Source: RGIG1927 sp045546275 (GTDB taxonomy: Bacteria; Bacillota; Clostridia; UMGS1883). From it: a stretch of 64,000 nucleotides of DNA. This document shows, piece after piece, positions 18,501 through 28,000 of this stretch; the first letter of the stretch is position 1, and each line of letters opens with the position of its first letter. Under the pieces are notes generated by a model that saw nothing but the letters and a program-made list of their open reading frames with translations, made no database searches and had not been told where the DNA came from. Position numbers and translations under genes: made by a program. The stretch is from positions 1-64,000 of the forward strand of contig JAZQCM010000001.1 of NCBI GenBank assembly GCA_045546275.1, read 5' to 3'.

Positions 18501-20214
18501 TTCCGATAATTTCTACTACCTAAACTTTGGTGGCTGGAATAATTCCAGAAGTGCTATAGAAAAGACAACAAACGGAGTTAAGAGCGCAGTGAGTGAAGGC
18601 AGTCCCGATGTTATTAACACAAATGAGGAATATAAGGTCAAGGTTGTAGTGCAGGATAATACAATTAAGGTTTACGTTAATGATGCTGTTGCGTTTGATT
18701 ACACATGCATGGGCAATCCGAACTGTCATTTATATTACGTTTCCCAGCGTGACAACGAAACAGGTGAAATTATTCTTAAGGTAGTTAACACATCTGACAA
18801 CGATTATAATGTGAATATAGTGCTTGACGGTGCAGAAAACGTAGCTGACACAGCAGAGGCAACAATTATGACCTCTCATACAAGATACGATGAAAACTCC
18901 TTTGAAAACCCAACTAATGTTGCACCGGTGACAATTCCTGTTTACAATACAGGCAATGACTTTGACTTCACATTTATGAAGAATTCTATTACAATTCTTA
19001 CACTGAATGCAGATGTTCCTGCTGCAGATAAGACAGAACTTGAAAAGGAGCTTGTAAAGGAAAGACCTGATGAAAGAGACTATACTGCAGAATCCTGGAG
19101 CAGATATTCCGACGCTTTAGCTGAAGGCGAAATTGTTTTAGCTGACATTGATGCAACACAGTTAGAGATTAATCAGGCACTTGAAAATATTACAGATGCA
19201 AAGGCACTTCTTGTTTTTGAAGAAAAAATTATTGAAGTACCCGAAATCCTCGCTTCGTTCACATTTGATGAAGAAATTGCTGAGGGTGAAGGCTTTGACG
19301 GAATAAATGCTGTTGCAACAGGCACCTACAGTACTGTAGAGCGTGACGGTGGCAAGGCACTGAAGCTTGATGGTGCAGGTCAGTTCTTAAATGTGGTAAA
19401 AAATGACGGAACCAGTCTTATGACACAGGTTGATGAATTCACTGTTACTTATCTGGCAAAGCCTGACAGAGCAACTAATTACAACTGGGGCTTCTTTACT
19501 GCAAGTAGTCCATCAAACCAGGTGTTTCAGCAGGAAAAATATATAGGCTTGTTGGATCAATCCGGTACACTTCGTGCAGAGCGCTTCTTCGGCGGTGTAA
19601 GACCTGCGGTTGCAAGCGCAAAAACAAATACAGACGGCTGGTATCATGTGTCGCTTGTATGTACGCCTACAGAATCTGTTATTTATTTGAATGGTAAGGA
19701 GGTTGCAAGACAGGAGAGTGCTTACACACCTTCACAAATTTTAGGTAGAGAGAGTATTTTCCAGATCGGTAAGGCGAACTGGGGCACAGGCGAGTTCTTT
19801 GTGGGTACCATTGATAATATGAATGTGTACGGCAGAGCTCTTACTCCTACCGAAATTCTTATGGAATCATATAACCACATTGAAATTCCAACACCTGAAA
19901 TTGTTCTTGAAGAGGTTTATAAGGACGAAAATACAATAACAGGTGTAAGAATTCGTTCAACAAAAGATGTTGAAGAGGGTGTAGCCGTTGTTGTGGCAAC
20001 ATACGAAGGAACAGTACTGAAGAGTGTGCGTAGGAAAGGTCCGTACACAGAACTGAAGGCAGGAGACAAAGAGATACCCTTGGAAACTCCTATTACATAT
20101 TCAGAAAACGAAACCGTTAAAGTGTTTATCTGGACAGGTGACGACAATGGAAATTGGTTCAACCCTGCAAGTGAAGCTTATGTTTTAAGTCAAGGCAAAA
20201 GCGTAAGTGAATAA
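15586..20214 (+). CDS. Secreted multi-domain alpha-L-arabinofuranosidase, GH51 with LamG domains
   Basis: A 1,542-residue exported enzyme. Order: signal peptide; LamG-like domain (about 38-265, GLQAWYRFDETDG); Ig-like domain (about 278-361); GH51 barrel (about 373-855) with RFPGGCYVEG, acid/base Glu703 in IGNEAHF and nucleophile Glu777 in VGEYAV. The GH51 C-terminal sandwich is interrupted by a DUF1080/LamG-like binding domain (about 888-1045). Then come a FIVAR-like helical segment (about 1148-1211), a second LamG-like domain (about 1218-1425) and the C-terminal domain shared by five proteins here (VKVFIWTGD). It should remove arabinofuranose from arabinan or arabinogalactan outside the cell. 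ATG 15586 is preferred over ATG 15583 because GGGAGG ends at 15579. Driven by promoter module 2. Confidence 0.9.
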   Translation: MKKKILSIMLMLGMVTMQGNGVIANAAKPNEMNDVETLNIAEGLQAWYRFDETDGTVAHDSSGNGHDAQLVGNAQWVVTNEGEGIALDIDNTTAVNTYVDVPVAVMENVTDDFTVSMWVKVEEAATWSRIFDYGTRTSDVMFLTAKSYQFKMDNDNAKAIELPKNGTVKAHMAGCPESVLWPTSFSTPRWQHVTVTRCGDVSTLWVNGIKWARKSYKTTNARVGEDYKFYIGKSAWEEDSYPNMEIMDFRLYNRALTINEINAVINNSTLTDQAQVHYAIDSIVLGDLDNVTSNLYLPTKVNDKVNVSWSCDSEYLVAKESIGAVVRPEVGEDAQVVTLTATFSYGDYEESVDYDVCILPKEATDATYTLAVDTINPLHAMSPTMYGLFFEDLSMAGDGGMYAELLRNTCFHDSKTSIPFWHMYMSEGAEGSMSLNDTNNLNDVQFQHLKLSVTNMPENGYVGIRNEGYNGMEFEVGKDYTLTFFARTDNFAGKISAMLINATGEQISEKMSVEAINNEWAQYTLVLNTKEYAAQGEFVLLCEEGTGDVYLDVVSLFPETYKDHNLREDMVDILVDLSPTFLRFPGGCYVEGRLMEDAFRWKNTLYGKENRAGHDSLWNYRVTDGLGYYEFLVLCEDLGVEPMYVCGVGIAHEENEDWAYWVQDVLDAIEFANGDVDTKWGAVRAEMGHPEPFNMKYIEIGNEAHFQYKIYEPRYQDFYDAIKEKYPYMNLIADCNIPGKSIDMVDEHIYKPSEYFIDNAYRYDAYDRESYEIYVGEYAVNCYHGNQNLHAALGEAAFMTGMERNSDIVKMTSYSELFANLNHQNWNATAAFFDNSRLYATPSFYAQKMFGEKLGDVVLETTLTSSDESLNSFIKGGIGLGTWNSDVTFTDIKVTSNKDGSVLFDGNNTTMEDWQAGDGEWSVENGTVNQKEIAGDCRLWIDNTEWTDYTYEVTARKNSGSEGFLLMVGHQDSDNFYYLNFGGWNNSRSAIEKTTNGVKSAVSEGSPDVINTNEEYKVKVVVQDNTIKVYVNDAVAFDYTCMGNPNCHLYYVSQRDNETGEIILKVVNTSDNDYNVNIVLDGAENVADTAEATIMTSHTRYDENSFENPTNVAPVTIPVYNTGNDFDFTFMKNSITILTLNADVPAADKTELEKELVKERPDERDYTAESWSRYSDALAEGEIVLADIDATQLEINQALENITDAKALLVFEEKIIEVPEILASFTFDEEIAEGEGFDGINAVATGTYSTVERDGGKALKLDGAGQFLNVVKNDGTSLMTQVDEFTVTYLAKPDRATNYNWGFFTASSPSNQVFQQEKYIGLLDQSGTLRAERFFGGVRPAVASAKTNTDGWYHVSLVCTPTESVIYLNGKEVARQESAYTPSQILGRESIFQIGKANWGTGEFFVGTIDNMNVYGRALTPTEILMESYNHIEIPTPEIVLEEVYKDENTITGVRIRSTKDVEEGVAVVVATYEGTVLKSVRRKGPYTELKAGDKEIPLETPITYSENETVKVFIWTGDDNGNWFNPASEAYVLSQGKSVSE

Positions 20215-20320
20215 TTTATAATTGGTTTGCATTGTTCATTTTTCAATGTGAATAATATTTACTGTTTTCCCTCCAAAAAATTATAAAATAGAAAACATTG
20301 ATAAAAAATGAATATAGCAA

Positions 20321-20353
20321 GCAAAAATCCTGTCAATACGACAGGATTTTTGC
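20321..20353. terminator. Terminator after the secreted GH51 gene
   Basis: A perfect 14-bp stem GCAAAAATCCTGTC/GACAGGATTTTTGC (20321-20334 with 20340-20353) with a 5-base loop. The rest of the 20215-20433 gap is AT-rich; I could not place a promoter there with confidence. Confidence 0.8.
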
Positions 20354-20433
20354 CGTTGGATAAATAATATATATAGCAGATAGAGAACTGTAAAAAACTT
20401 TGTTAGCAAAATTAGTGTTAAAGGAGAAATAAT

Positions 20434-23400
20434 ATGATGAAAAAAGTAGCATTAATCATGACTATTACACTTTTACTTCTGTTTTCGGGAATGGGCATTT
20501 CCGCAATGGAAAATACTCTTGATTTTACTGCAGATAATGGCGAGGTTATGACCTTCAAAAAGCTGAGCGATGACCTTTTTGAAGGTTGGGGAAGCTTTGA
20601 CACAAGTGAAAGCCTTGAACATTTTACAACAGGCGGGTATCTTGTTGAGGGCGATACAAAAACAAAACTAAGTGAAGCAGATACTTACTGGAGATACAAT
20701 TCGGCAGGCTATCTGGAAGCTCTTGGAGATGGAGGCAGTACAACAAAGGCATCTATGCTTACCTTTGTGCCATTGAATGGCGGCGAAGAAATCGGCGAAG
20801 AGAAAATGTACTATTTTTCTATGCGTGTTTATACTCCTGCCGCACAAGAACTTAAAATAGCATGGAATGCCACAAAGAGCGAACAGTTCTGGTCAATATA
20901 TTCGGGAACAGTGTATGGAGGCAGATATCCAGATTACGGTTCAGCTGATACAACACTGGACAATCCTGATGCAATTGATAACAATGCAAGTGTATATACT
21001 TTAGGTGGCTGGCATACTGTTGACGGATATATGATTGCAAAGAGCGATGCAAAGTATTTTATGCTCAATTGTCGTTACATGCAGGGAACAGAAGCGGCGC
21101 CTACTTATATTGATGATATTGAATTATATGAGGTCGAGAGTTTTGACGCAGCAAGTGAGTTGTTTATAAACGATTATATTGTTTACGACTCTCTTCCCGA
21201 AATTGACGGGCAATGGAACGATAGTGCAGGGTATGTTGTAAACGGTGTATATAATCGTCCTGAAATAGGCGGAATTGATACATTAACTGCAAGTTATAAT
21301 GATGGAACCATAGAAACCTTTGTGGTTGAAGTTGTTGGTAAAACAACCCTTGATTCCTCGGGCGGTAAATATAATATAAAAGGGAAAAATCTCATAAAAA
21401 ACTCAAGCTTTGAATACTACGAAACAGATAACCGTGCAGAAGGTGAGGGTGCTACCTATCCATTTATTTTCACATGGGAGTCTACAAGAACCGGTAGCAG
21501 TGCTTCAGGAATAAACAACGCACCGAATGGTTGCTTTGAAATAAACAAGGACAAATTTGTGACGGGTAAATCTGCCATGAGGGTAAGATATTCTGACAAT
21601 TATGACAACCATTCCTCCTTTAATCAGTTTGTAACGCTTCAGGGTGGCACATATTATTTTTCATATTATTCAAGACGTACCACCAGTGATAAGAGAGATT
21701 TGGAAGTAAGACTTAACGGAGATTGCATTCATTCCTTTAATAATGAGGTTATATCCTCTGATTGGAAGAAGTATTTTGTTGTATTTGAAGCAAAACCGGG
21801 AGATGTGTTTGAATTTACAGGGTACAACGTTTCGAGCGTATATGTAGATGCAGTTATGTTAATTCCTGTAGAAAGAATGGATACGCAGTGTGATATACAT
21901 ATAACCGATGAAATGGGACAAACCCTTTCCGAGAACACAATTCCCTTCCTGGCAAGTGGTGCAAAATATGTTTATGATTACAATGTTATAGAGGATATTG
22001 ATGGAGAGTATTATGTATATAAGTCAGGTAATAACATTATAGAATCGCTTGGAAGTGAAAATGTAATTACTCTTGTATATGAGAAAATAGAAAGTATAGA
22101 AAAAGCATATTTGGAGATTACTACTCCTCACCACAAAGCACCAACACTTCCGGATGCAGTTGTGATCATAATAAATGGAAAAGAAGTAGAAGCTCCTGTC
22201 GAATGGGAAACTGCTGATGAAGCGTTGTATGAAAAAGAGGGTAATGAATTTACCCTTTTCGGAAGCGTGAGCGGTTGCGTGGATGCCGAGGTTTTAGTGA
22301 GGGTAGTAAAAAATTACAATTACCTGGAAGGACCTCTCAGCACAGCAGATTTTTCGACCATCAAAAAGCCTGTAGCTGAAGGAGAAAAAATTGAAATAAC
22401 CTTTGACATTCTTCCGCTTTACGCAAATATTGACGGAACTATTGGCTTTGCCGGAGATGATGTTAATGTAAATGCATGGAACAGCTGTGCTATTACTATG
22501 CGACTGTACACAGATGGTAGATTTCAGTACTATGACGGAGCAGAGGGCTTTGTGAAAAGTAATGTTTTCTATCGCTCCAATACTGCGTATACAGTTCGAA
22601 TATTTGCAGATTTGGCAAACAAAACATATTCTGCTTATGTTTCACAAAAGGGCTCTGAGTACTCTCTGCCTGTTTGTGAAAACGCTGCATTTCGTGAAGG
22701 AGCACCTGAAATTACGAATATTTCTCAGATGCTTGCCCGTGGCGGAAGTGGAGCACCGGCAGGAGAGTTCGTTGTTGGAAATGTAGCATGGGGCGATGTT
22801 AAAAAGGTAAGCTTTTTAAGATATTATAAGGGTGAAGATGGCTATAATCATGTGGAGCTTATGGCAAACGAAACAGATACAAGCAAGCTCTATTATTCCG
22901 ATTATACCGACGAATTTTTCAATATAATTTACACTGATGAAATCAGCTATACAAAAGGCGAAAAATTTGTTCTTACCCTTGAAAATGCAGACAACAGAAA
23001 GCTTATAATGATAGACGAAAATCTTGTCCCGGACTTTAATGCTGTTGAAATCCATGAAGTTGCTGACAAGGGCTTTGTATCGAGCTTTATGGGGTCGTTT
23101 GCATATTACGCCAATGCGCACAATTCATCTATTACAGACGACGATGCAGGGATTGTACAGGTAAACGTGCTTGAGGTTTTTTCGGACCGTATAACAATGA
23201 CAACACGAAATTTTGGTAAATACACAGGTACAGAAGCTGAACCGGAGCCTTCGGTTTTTGAAAGATATAATGGCGATGATTCACAAACTGACACTCCAAT
23301 AATGCGTGTTCTGGTGTTTGGAGATTATCAGATTGGGCACTATCTTTTGACGGATGAAAACAATTCTCCCATTCGTCCTGTTTTTGCCAGAATGTGTGAA

Positions 23401-24081
23401 GAATTGGAAGGCGAGGAATTTGATGCTGTTATGATAGGCGGCGATTTTACACATGCAAATTCTGTAACTAAGGAAAGGTGGAGAGTCGTTGTTGACAGCG
23501 TTCTTGGTATGATAAAGGAAAAAATATCGCCTAATATTTATATTATTGCAGGAAACCATGATTATAATGCAGGCGAACGAGACGGCTTTAACAGTGCAGA
23601 TTATTACAATGCTTATATGAAAGAGAACCTGGGAAGCTTAGAGGAAAATGGTAATGGCTATTTTGAACAGAGCTCATATTATGACGGTGATGTTCTGGTG
23701 GCGTTTGTATACGAGCAGGACGGTGTGTATTTTATGGGTCTGTCCACTTCGCCTGATATGATGCGTGGCTCTCTTCAGAATACTAATTATAACTATACTG
23801 AAGGTGCTATGAATTGGGTGGAAGAGAAGCTGAAAGAAATCGGTAAGGATAAAACAGTATTCTTTACGGCACATTTTCCATTGGGTGACTCAAATAATCT
23901 TATAAGGGCAAGTAAGGGTGCCGCTGAGATTTCTACGGTGAGATTACTTGATATACTAAAGGATTATCCCAACCTTGTGTATCTTTACGGGCACGACCAT
24001 GGTTCCAACTTTGCATATATTGACTCTAAAACCGAGGAAAGAGTTACAAGATATGACACAAACGGATATAAAATAGACTAA
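20434..24081 (+). CDS. Secreted calcineurin-like metallophosphatase with carbohydrate-binding-type modules
   Basis: A 1,215-residue exported protein. After the signal peptide come beta-rich modules: a CBM-like domain (about 30-230), an Ig-like piece (about 240-300), a CBM-like domain (about 310-485), a further Ig-like region and a ConA-like domain (about 640-790) similar to one in the BNR_4 protein at 36761. The catalytic domain is C-terminal (about 955-1209) with a complete metallophosphatase set: GDYQ (Asp964), GGDFTH, AGNHDYN, TAHFPLGD and YGHDHGS. The family hydrolyses phosphomonoesters, phosphodiesters or nucleotides with two metal ions. A secreted member among pectin enzymes is unusual; the target may be a phosphorylated or nucleotide-containing compound. 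GGAG lies 7 bp before ATG 20434. Confidence 0.85.
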   Translation: MMKKVALIMTITLLLLFSGMGISAMENTLDFTADNGEVMTFKKLSDDLFEGWGSFDTSESLEHFTTGGYLVEGDTKTKLSEADTYWRYNSAGYLEALGDGGSTTKASMLTFVPLNGGEEIGEEKMYYFSMRVYTPAAQELKIAWNATKSEQFWSIYSGTVYGGRYPDYGSADTTLDNPDAIDNNASVYTLGGWHTVDGYMIAKSDAKYFMLNCRYMQGTEAAPTYIDDIELYEVESFDAASELFINDYIVYDSLPEIDGQWNDSAGYVVNGVYNRPEIGGIDTLTASYNDGTIETFVVEVVGKTTLDSSGGKYNIKGKNLIKNSSFEYYETDNRAEGEGATYPFIFTWESTRTGSSASGINNAPNGCFEINKDKFVTGKSAMRVRYSDNYDNHSSFNQFVTLQGGTYYFSYYSRRTTSDKRDLEVRLNGDCIHSFNNEVISSDWKKYFVVFEAKPGDVFEFTGYNVSSVYVDAVMLIPVERMDTQCDIHITDEMGQTLSENTIPFLASGAKYVYDYNVIEDIDGEYYVYKSGNNIIESLGSENVITLVYEKIESIEKAYLEITTPHHKAPTLPDAVVIIINGKEVEAPVEWETADEALYEKEGNEFTLFGSVSGCVDAEVLVRVVKNYNYLEGPLSTADFSTIKKPVAEGEKIEITFDILPLYANIDGTIGFAGDDVNVNAWNSCAITMRLYTDGRFQYYDGAEGFVKSNVFYRSNTAYTVRIFADLANKTYSAYVSQKGSEYSLPVCENAAFREGAPEITNISQMLARGGSGAPAGEFVVGNVAWGDVKKVSFLRYYKGEDGYNHVELMANETDTSKLYYSDYTDEFFNIIYTDEISYTKGEKFVLTLENADNRKLIMIDENLVPDFNAVEIHEVADKGFVSSFMGSFAYYANAHNSSITDDDAGIVQVNVLEVFSDRITMTTRNFGKYTGTEAEPEPSVFERYNGDDSQTDTPIMRVLVFGDYQIGHYLLTDENNSPIRPVFARMCEELEGEEFDAVMIGGDFTHANSVTKERWRVVVDSVLGMIKEKISPNIYIIAGNHDYNAGERDGFNSADYYNAYMKENLGSLEENGNGYFEQSSYYDGDVLVAFVYEQDGVYFMGLSTSPDMMRGSLQNTNYNYTEGAMNWVEEKLKEIGKDKTVFFTAHFPLGDSNNLIRASKGAAEISTVRLLDILKDYPNLVYLYGHDHGSNFAYIDSKTEERVTRYDTNGYKID

Positions 24082-24086
24082 AAAAC

Positions 24087-24134
24087 GGCTGTTGTCAGCG
24101 AAAATGTTTCAAATTCGCTGCAACAGCCATTTTT
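24087..24134. terminator. Bidirectional terminator between convergent genes
   Basis: A long stem GGCTGTTG-t-CAGCGA with TCGCTGCAACAGCC (24087-24101 with 24115-24128, one bulged T), flanked by AAAAA and TTTTTT. Confidence 0.85.
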
Positions 24135-24910
24135 TAATCGTTGTCAAGCTTTATTGCATTGATATAATCCTTTGGAGTATATCCGTAACGATTTTTAAAA
24201 ATACGGAAAAAGTGGGGAATGTTAGTAAAACCGCACCGCTCTGCTATTTCATATATTTTCATATCGGGATTAAGCTTCATGAGATTACGAGCCTTTTCAA
24301 GGCGTGCCCAAATCAAGTCTTCCTTGGGGGATGAATGGAAAAATTGAGAATAATACTTGAATCCTTGAGTTCGTGAAAATCCATATTTCTTTAAAAGAGA
24401 TTCAAATTCAGGCGGTGAGGTAATATCGGATAAAAAATCAGTTCTGAGAAGAGTCATTCTGTTTTTTATATCCGATGAGCTGTATAAGTTTACTGAAGGA
24501 TTGGTTCCCTTTGCAATAGCCACAATTAAATCCAGAATGCGTGCCTTTATTGATATCTCATAACCATACTCCGCTAAGGAGTTTTCGTGGCATATACTGA
24601 ATAGAATGTTGTTGATTTCATCACAATTGTTGGGGAAAATAACCTTGTCAAGCTTGATGTTAAGAAATGAGAACAATTCGTCGGGAGCGTTAAAGCCTAT
24701 ATAGCTGTTAACAAATCCTTTCAAAGTCATATAGTCGTGAGCAGTTCCGCGTTTATAAAGAATACAGGCACCTGCACCGTATTCCTTTCCGGAAACCACA
24801 ACAGGACCTTGAAAATACAAAAAAGCATACTGTGGCAAAGCCCATTGAAAATGAAGCCTTCGTGGTTCTGCCACATTGTAGCCTGCGTTCACAAAAGAAA
24901 TACTGTTCAT
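24134..24910 (-). CDS. AraC-family transcriptional regulator
   Basis: A 258-residue cytoplasmic regulator. The N-terminal half (about 1-150) has the hydrophobic pattern of a cupin-like sugar-sensing domain. The C-terminal about 100 residues carry two helix-turn-helix motifs, with the second reading KIYEIAERCGFTNIPHFFRIFKNRYGYTPKDY, a clear AraC/XylS signature. ATG 24910 is preferred over the in-frame ATG at 24955 because GGGTG lies just before it. It is divergent from the giant GH43/GH51 gene, separated by about 125 bp, and is therefore a good candidate for its regulator. Confidence 0.9.
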   Translation of the reverse strand: MNSISFVNAGYNVAEPRRLHFQWALPQYAFLYFQGPVVVSGKEYGAGACILYKRGTAHDYMTLKGFVNSYIGFNAPDELFSFLNIKLDKVIFPNNCDEINNILFSICHENSLAEYGYEISIKARILDLIVAIAKGTNPSVNLYSSSDIKNRMTLLRTDFLSDITSPPEFESLLKKYGFSRTQGFKYYSQFFHSSPKEDLIWARLEKARNLMKLNPDMKIYEIAERCGFTNIPHFFRIFKNRYGYTPKDYINAIKLDND

Positions 24911-24975
24911 AAAATCACCCAAAACCATTTTATCATACGACGGACAAAAGTGCAAGAAAAAAGTACATCAAGTGA

Positions 24976-25004
24976 TTGATTAAGGGAAAATATATTTATA
25001 TAAT
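24976..25004 (+). promoter_or_regulatory. Promoter of the GH43/GH51 giant gene
   Basis: TTGATT (24976-24981) and TATAAT (24999-25004) are 17 bp apart, 31 bp upstream of the start codon. A GTGAT overlaps the -35 box, but the 41-bp phased pair of the four-copy module is absent. Confidence 0.6.
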
Positions 25005-25035
25005 GATATTGTAGATATATTTGGAGGGGTACAAA

Positions 25036-28000
25036 ATGAAAAGATTAGTTTCAGTTTTATTAACAGTGATTATGATTTTATCACTATTGCCTGTTGTGAG
25101 CTTTGCTGAAACAACAACTATGTCAGTTGCCGCAACAAAAGCATTTAGCTGGAATTACACTACTAATGCGCAGAACGGAGGCTTGCCCACATCCGTAAGC
25201 TGGGGCGACTACAGAGCGTGCTTTATGACCTTTGAAATTCCAGCGGAGGTACTCGAGCATAAGGGGCAGGATGCTTTGATTGTAGCAACACTCAAAGCCG
25301 ACATGACCTTTAATAACGGCAGAGTGTCGGGACAGGCACCTGTTGTAACAATTATTGAGGCTGACGGAGAAGCTATAAACGGAGCTTCGCTCTCGGGAGG
25401 TAGCAGTACAAGTGAGGCTTTGAAGAAAGCATGGGAAGGCGGACAGGTTTTAGGTGAATTTGACACCCTGACAGAAAATGTGTCCCCTCAGCTTGATATT
25501 ACAAGTATTGTAAACGAGGGCAAAACAACTCTCGGTTTATACATTACCTGTCGAAGCGAAGAGGGATATTATAAAACAAACGGTATTGTTAATTTTAATT
25601 CGCCTGTTCTTACAATTACAGCAGGGGAAAAGGATGAAGAGTTTTATTTGAATAATATAGTCATTCCCTACAACATGGAGTCAGGCTATGCTCTGCCTTC
25701 TGAGGTTTTGGGACAGAGTATTAAATGGAGCGAAAATGTAATTAATGAAACAGATAAAACTATATATAAAACTTTAACAGCAACAGTTAACGGCAAGAGC
25801 AAGGATTTTGATGTTATGATAATGAGTAAAAATGAAAACTACATATTGGCATATACAACAGCGGATGCTGCTGTTTTAGGAAAAAGCATGCACCTGGCTC
25901 TCAAAGGTGAGGATGGCTGGGAAAAGCTTAATTTTGGTATAGGCGTACTTTTTGCAAAGGCTGATCTTGATGACGGAACAGCTGCAGGCACAACAAAGGT
26001 GCTTGAAGAACCTTATATTTACAGAAAAGACAATGGTAAAATCGGTGTTGCAGCAAGATGTACAACCGATGCAGGAGTGAGGGATGAATTCCTTACATTA
26101 TGGGAAACAGATAATCTTGTTGATTTTGAAATGGTGGGTACAGCCGAAACTGTTGAAGGCTACGACACCGTTGACAGAATAGCGGTTGATGAATTTTCGG
26201 ATGCAAGCTGTATTTTCCCTGTTACAGACAGTGAAATGGACTACCTTGCAAAAAAATTAAGAGAAGTGAAGAACGTTTCTGTTGACCCCATAAATGTGAA
26301 TGTAAAGCAGGGTGAGAAAATTACAGAGCTTCCCTCACTTACCGCAAACTATTCCGACGGTTCAACGGCACAGATTCCCGTAGAATGGGACAAAGATGAT
26401 TTGAATGCTGTTGACGTTACAAAAATGGGTGCTTACACTGTTTTGGGCAAGGCTGCTGTTGCAGAATATCCCAGCCCAATGTTTTATGGTGAAGCTGACC
26501 CCATGGCAATAAAATATAATGATAAATACTATTTTATTGCAACTAATGAAACAGGCGGACAGGTTGACTTATATATCCGTGAAAGCGACACCTTGGAAGG
26601 CTTGCAAAATGCGGAAGAGGTGCTTATTTTCAAGCACACTTCATCAGGTGACCATTCAGGCTGTAACTGGGCGCCTGAGCTTCACGTAATAGGCGGAGAT
26701 TTATACTGTCTGTTTGCATCAAGTACAAACGGCAGATGGAGTGCAGTTCAGTCAAGAGTTATGAAATGTACCGGTGACCCCATGAATATAAATGACTGGG
26801 AAGCACCTATAAGAGTTACAAGAAAAGACGGCAGCAATCTTATAAACGAGGGTATTACCCTTGATATGACATATTTTGAAGCTGCGGGTAAGCATTATTA
26901 TGTTTGGGCAGAAAGACCCATCACAAGCCTTGGTAACGGTAACAGCTACCTTGTAATTGCCGAGATGAATCCTTCTGACCCCACAAAAATAACAAGCGAC
27001 CCTGTTATTATACGTATTCCTGATTTTGGCTGGGACAGAAATTCAACAACAGTTGACGAAGGTCCTTTTATGCTCAAGCACGACGGAAAGCTGTTTTTGA
27101 CCTTCTCCGGTGCAGGTACTAACCATACATACTGTGTGGGTCTTCTTACTGCTGATGAAGGTGCTGATTTACTTGATGTAAACAGCTGGCATACAACAGG
27201 CTATCCCATACTTGCAAGTGACCATGTGCCCGGACAGGTTGGCCCCGGTCATAATGCCTTCACACGTGATGAATACGGCAGAGATGTTCTTGTTACTCAT
27301 ATGCGCCCCAACAACGGCACAAGAAGTGGTACTATGAGAACCGTGCACTATGCTTTCGACGGTACACCTGTGCTTTATATGACCGCGGAAAGATATTTAA
27401 AGAGTGAATACAGAGACGTTACTGCAACTATATATGTCCGTGGCGAAAACACTACAGATGAAGAGTTTGAAATTGAATCAATTATTAACGGTATTGAAAT
27501 ACCAAATTCCGACAACGTAAAAGGACATGTTAATCTTCCTTTAGAGGTTGATGGTGCAAAGCTCTCTTGGACAAGTGACAATGCTGCAATAACAAATGAC
27601 GGTGTTGTAACAAGAGGCGAAATAGATAAAAAGGTTACACTTACCGTAGTTGCAGAAAAGAATGGTCTTAAGAGAGAAAGAGAAATTGAGCTTATCGTTA
27701 AAGCAAAGCCCGAAAAGAAGGAAAAGGTTGGTTATATCTACGCATATTTCCGTGGCGGTGTAAACGGTGAGCAGGAGGTTCAGCAGATTCATTTAGCCAT
27801 CAGTGACGACGGACTTAACTGGCGTGATTTGAACGGTAATCACCCGGTATTGGTGTCGGATATGGGCACTAAGGGACTTCGTGACCCGTATATTATCCGT
27901 TCTTACGAGGGCGACAAGTTCTACTTAATGGCAACTGACCTTGATTCAAACGGTGGTTTGTGGAACGATTACGGAACTAATGGAAGCAAAAGCTTAATGT

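Noticed and set aside
24972..25004. Fifth copy of the promoter module before the GH43/GH51 giant gene
   Set aside because: A single GTGAT overlaps the -35 box, but there is no AGGTGATA at the fixed distance and the spacer sequence differs.
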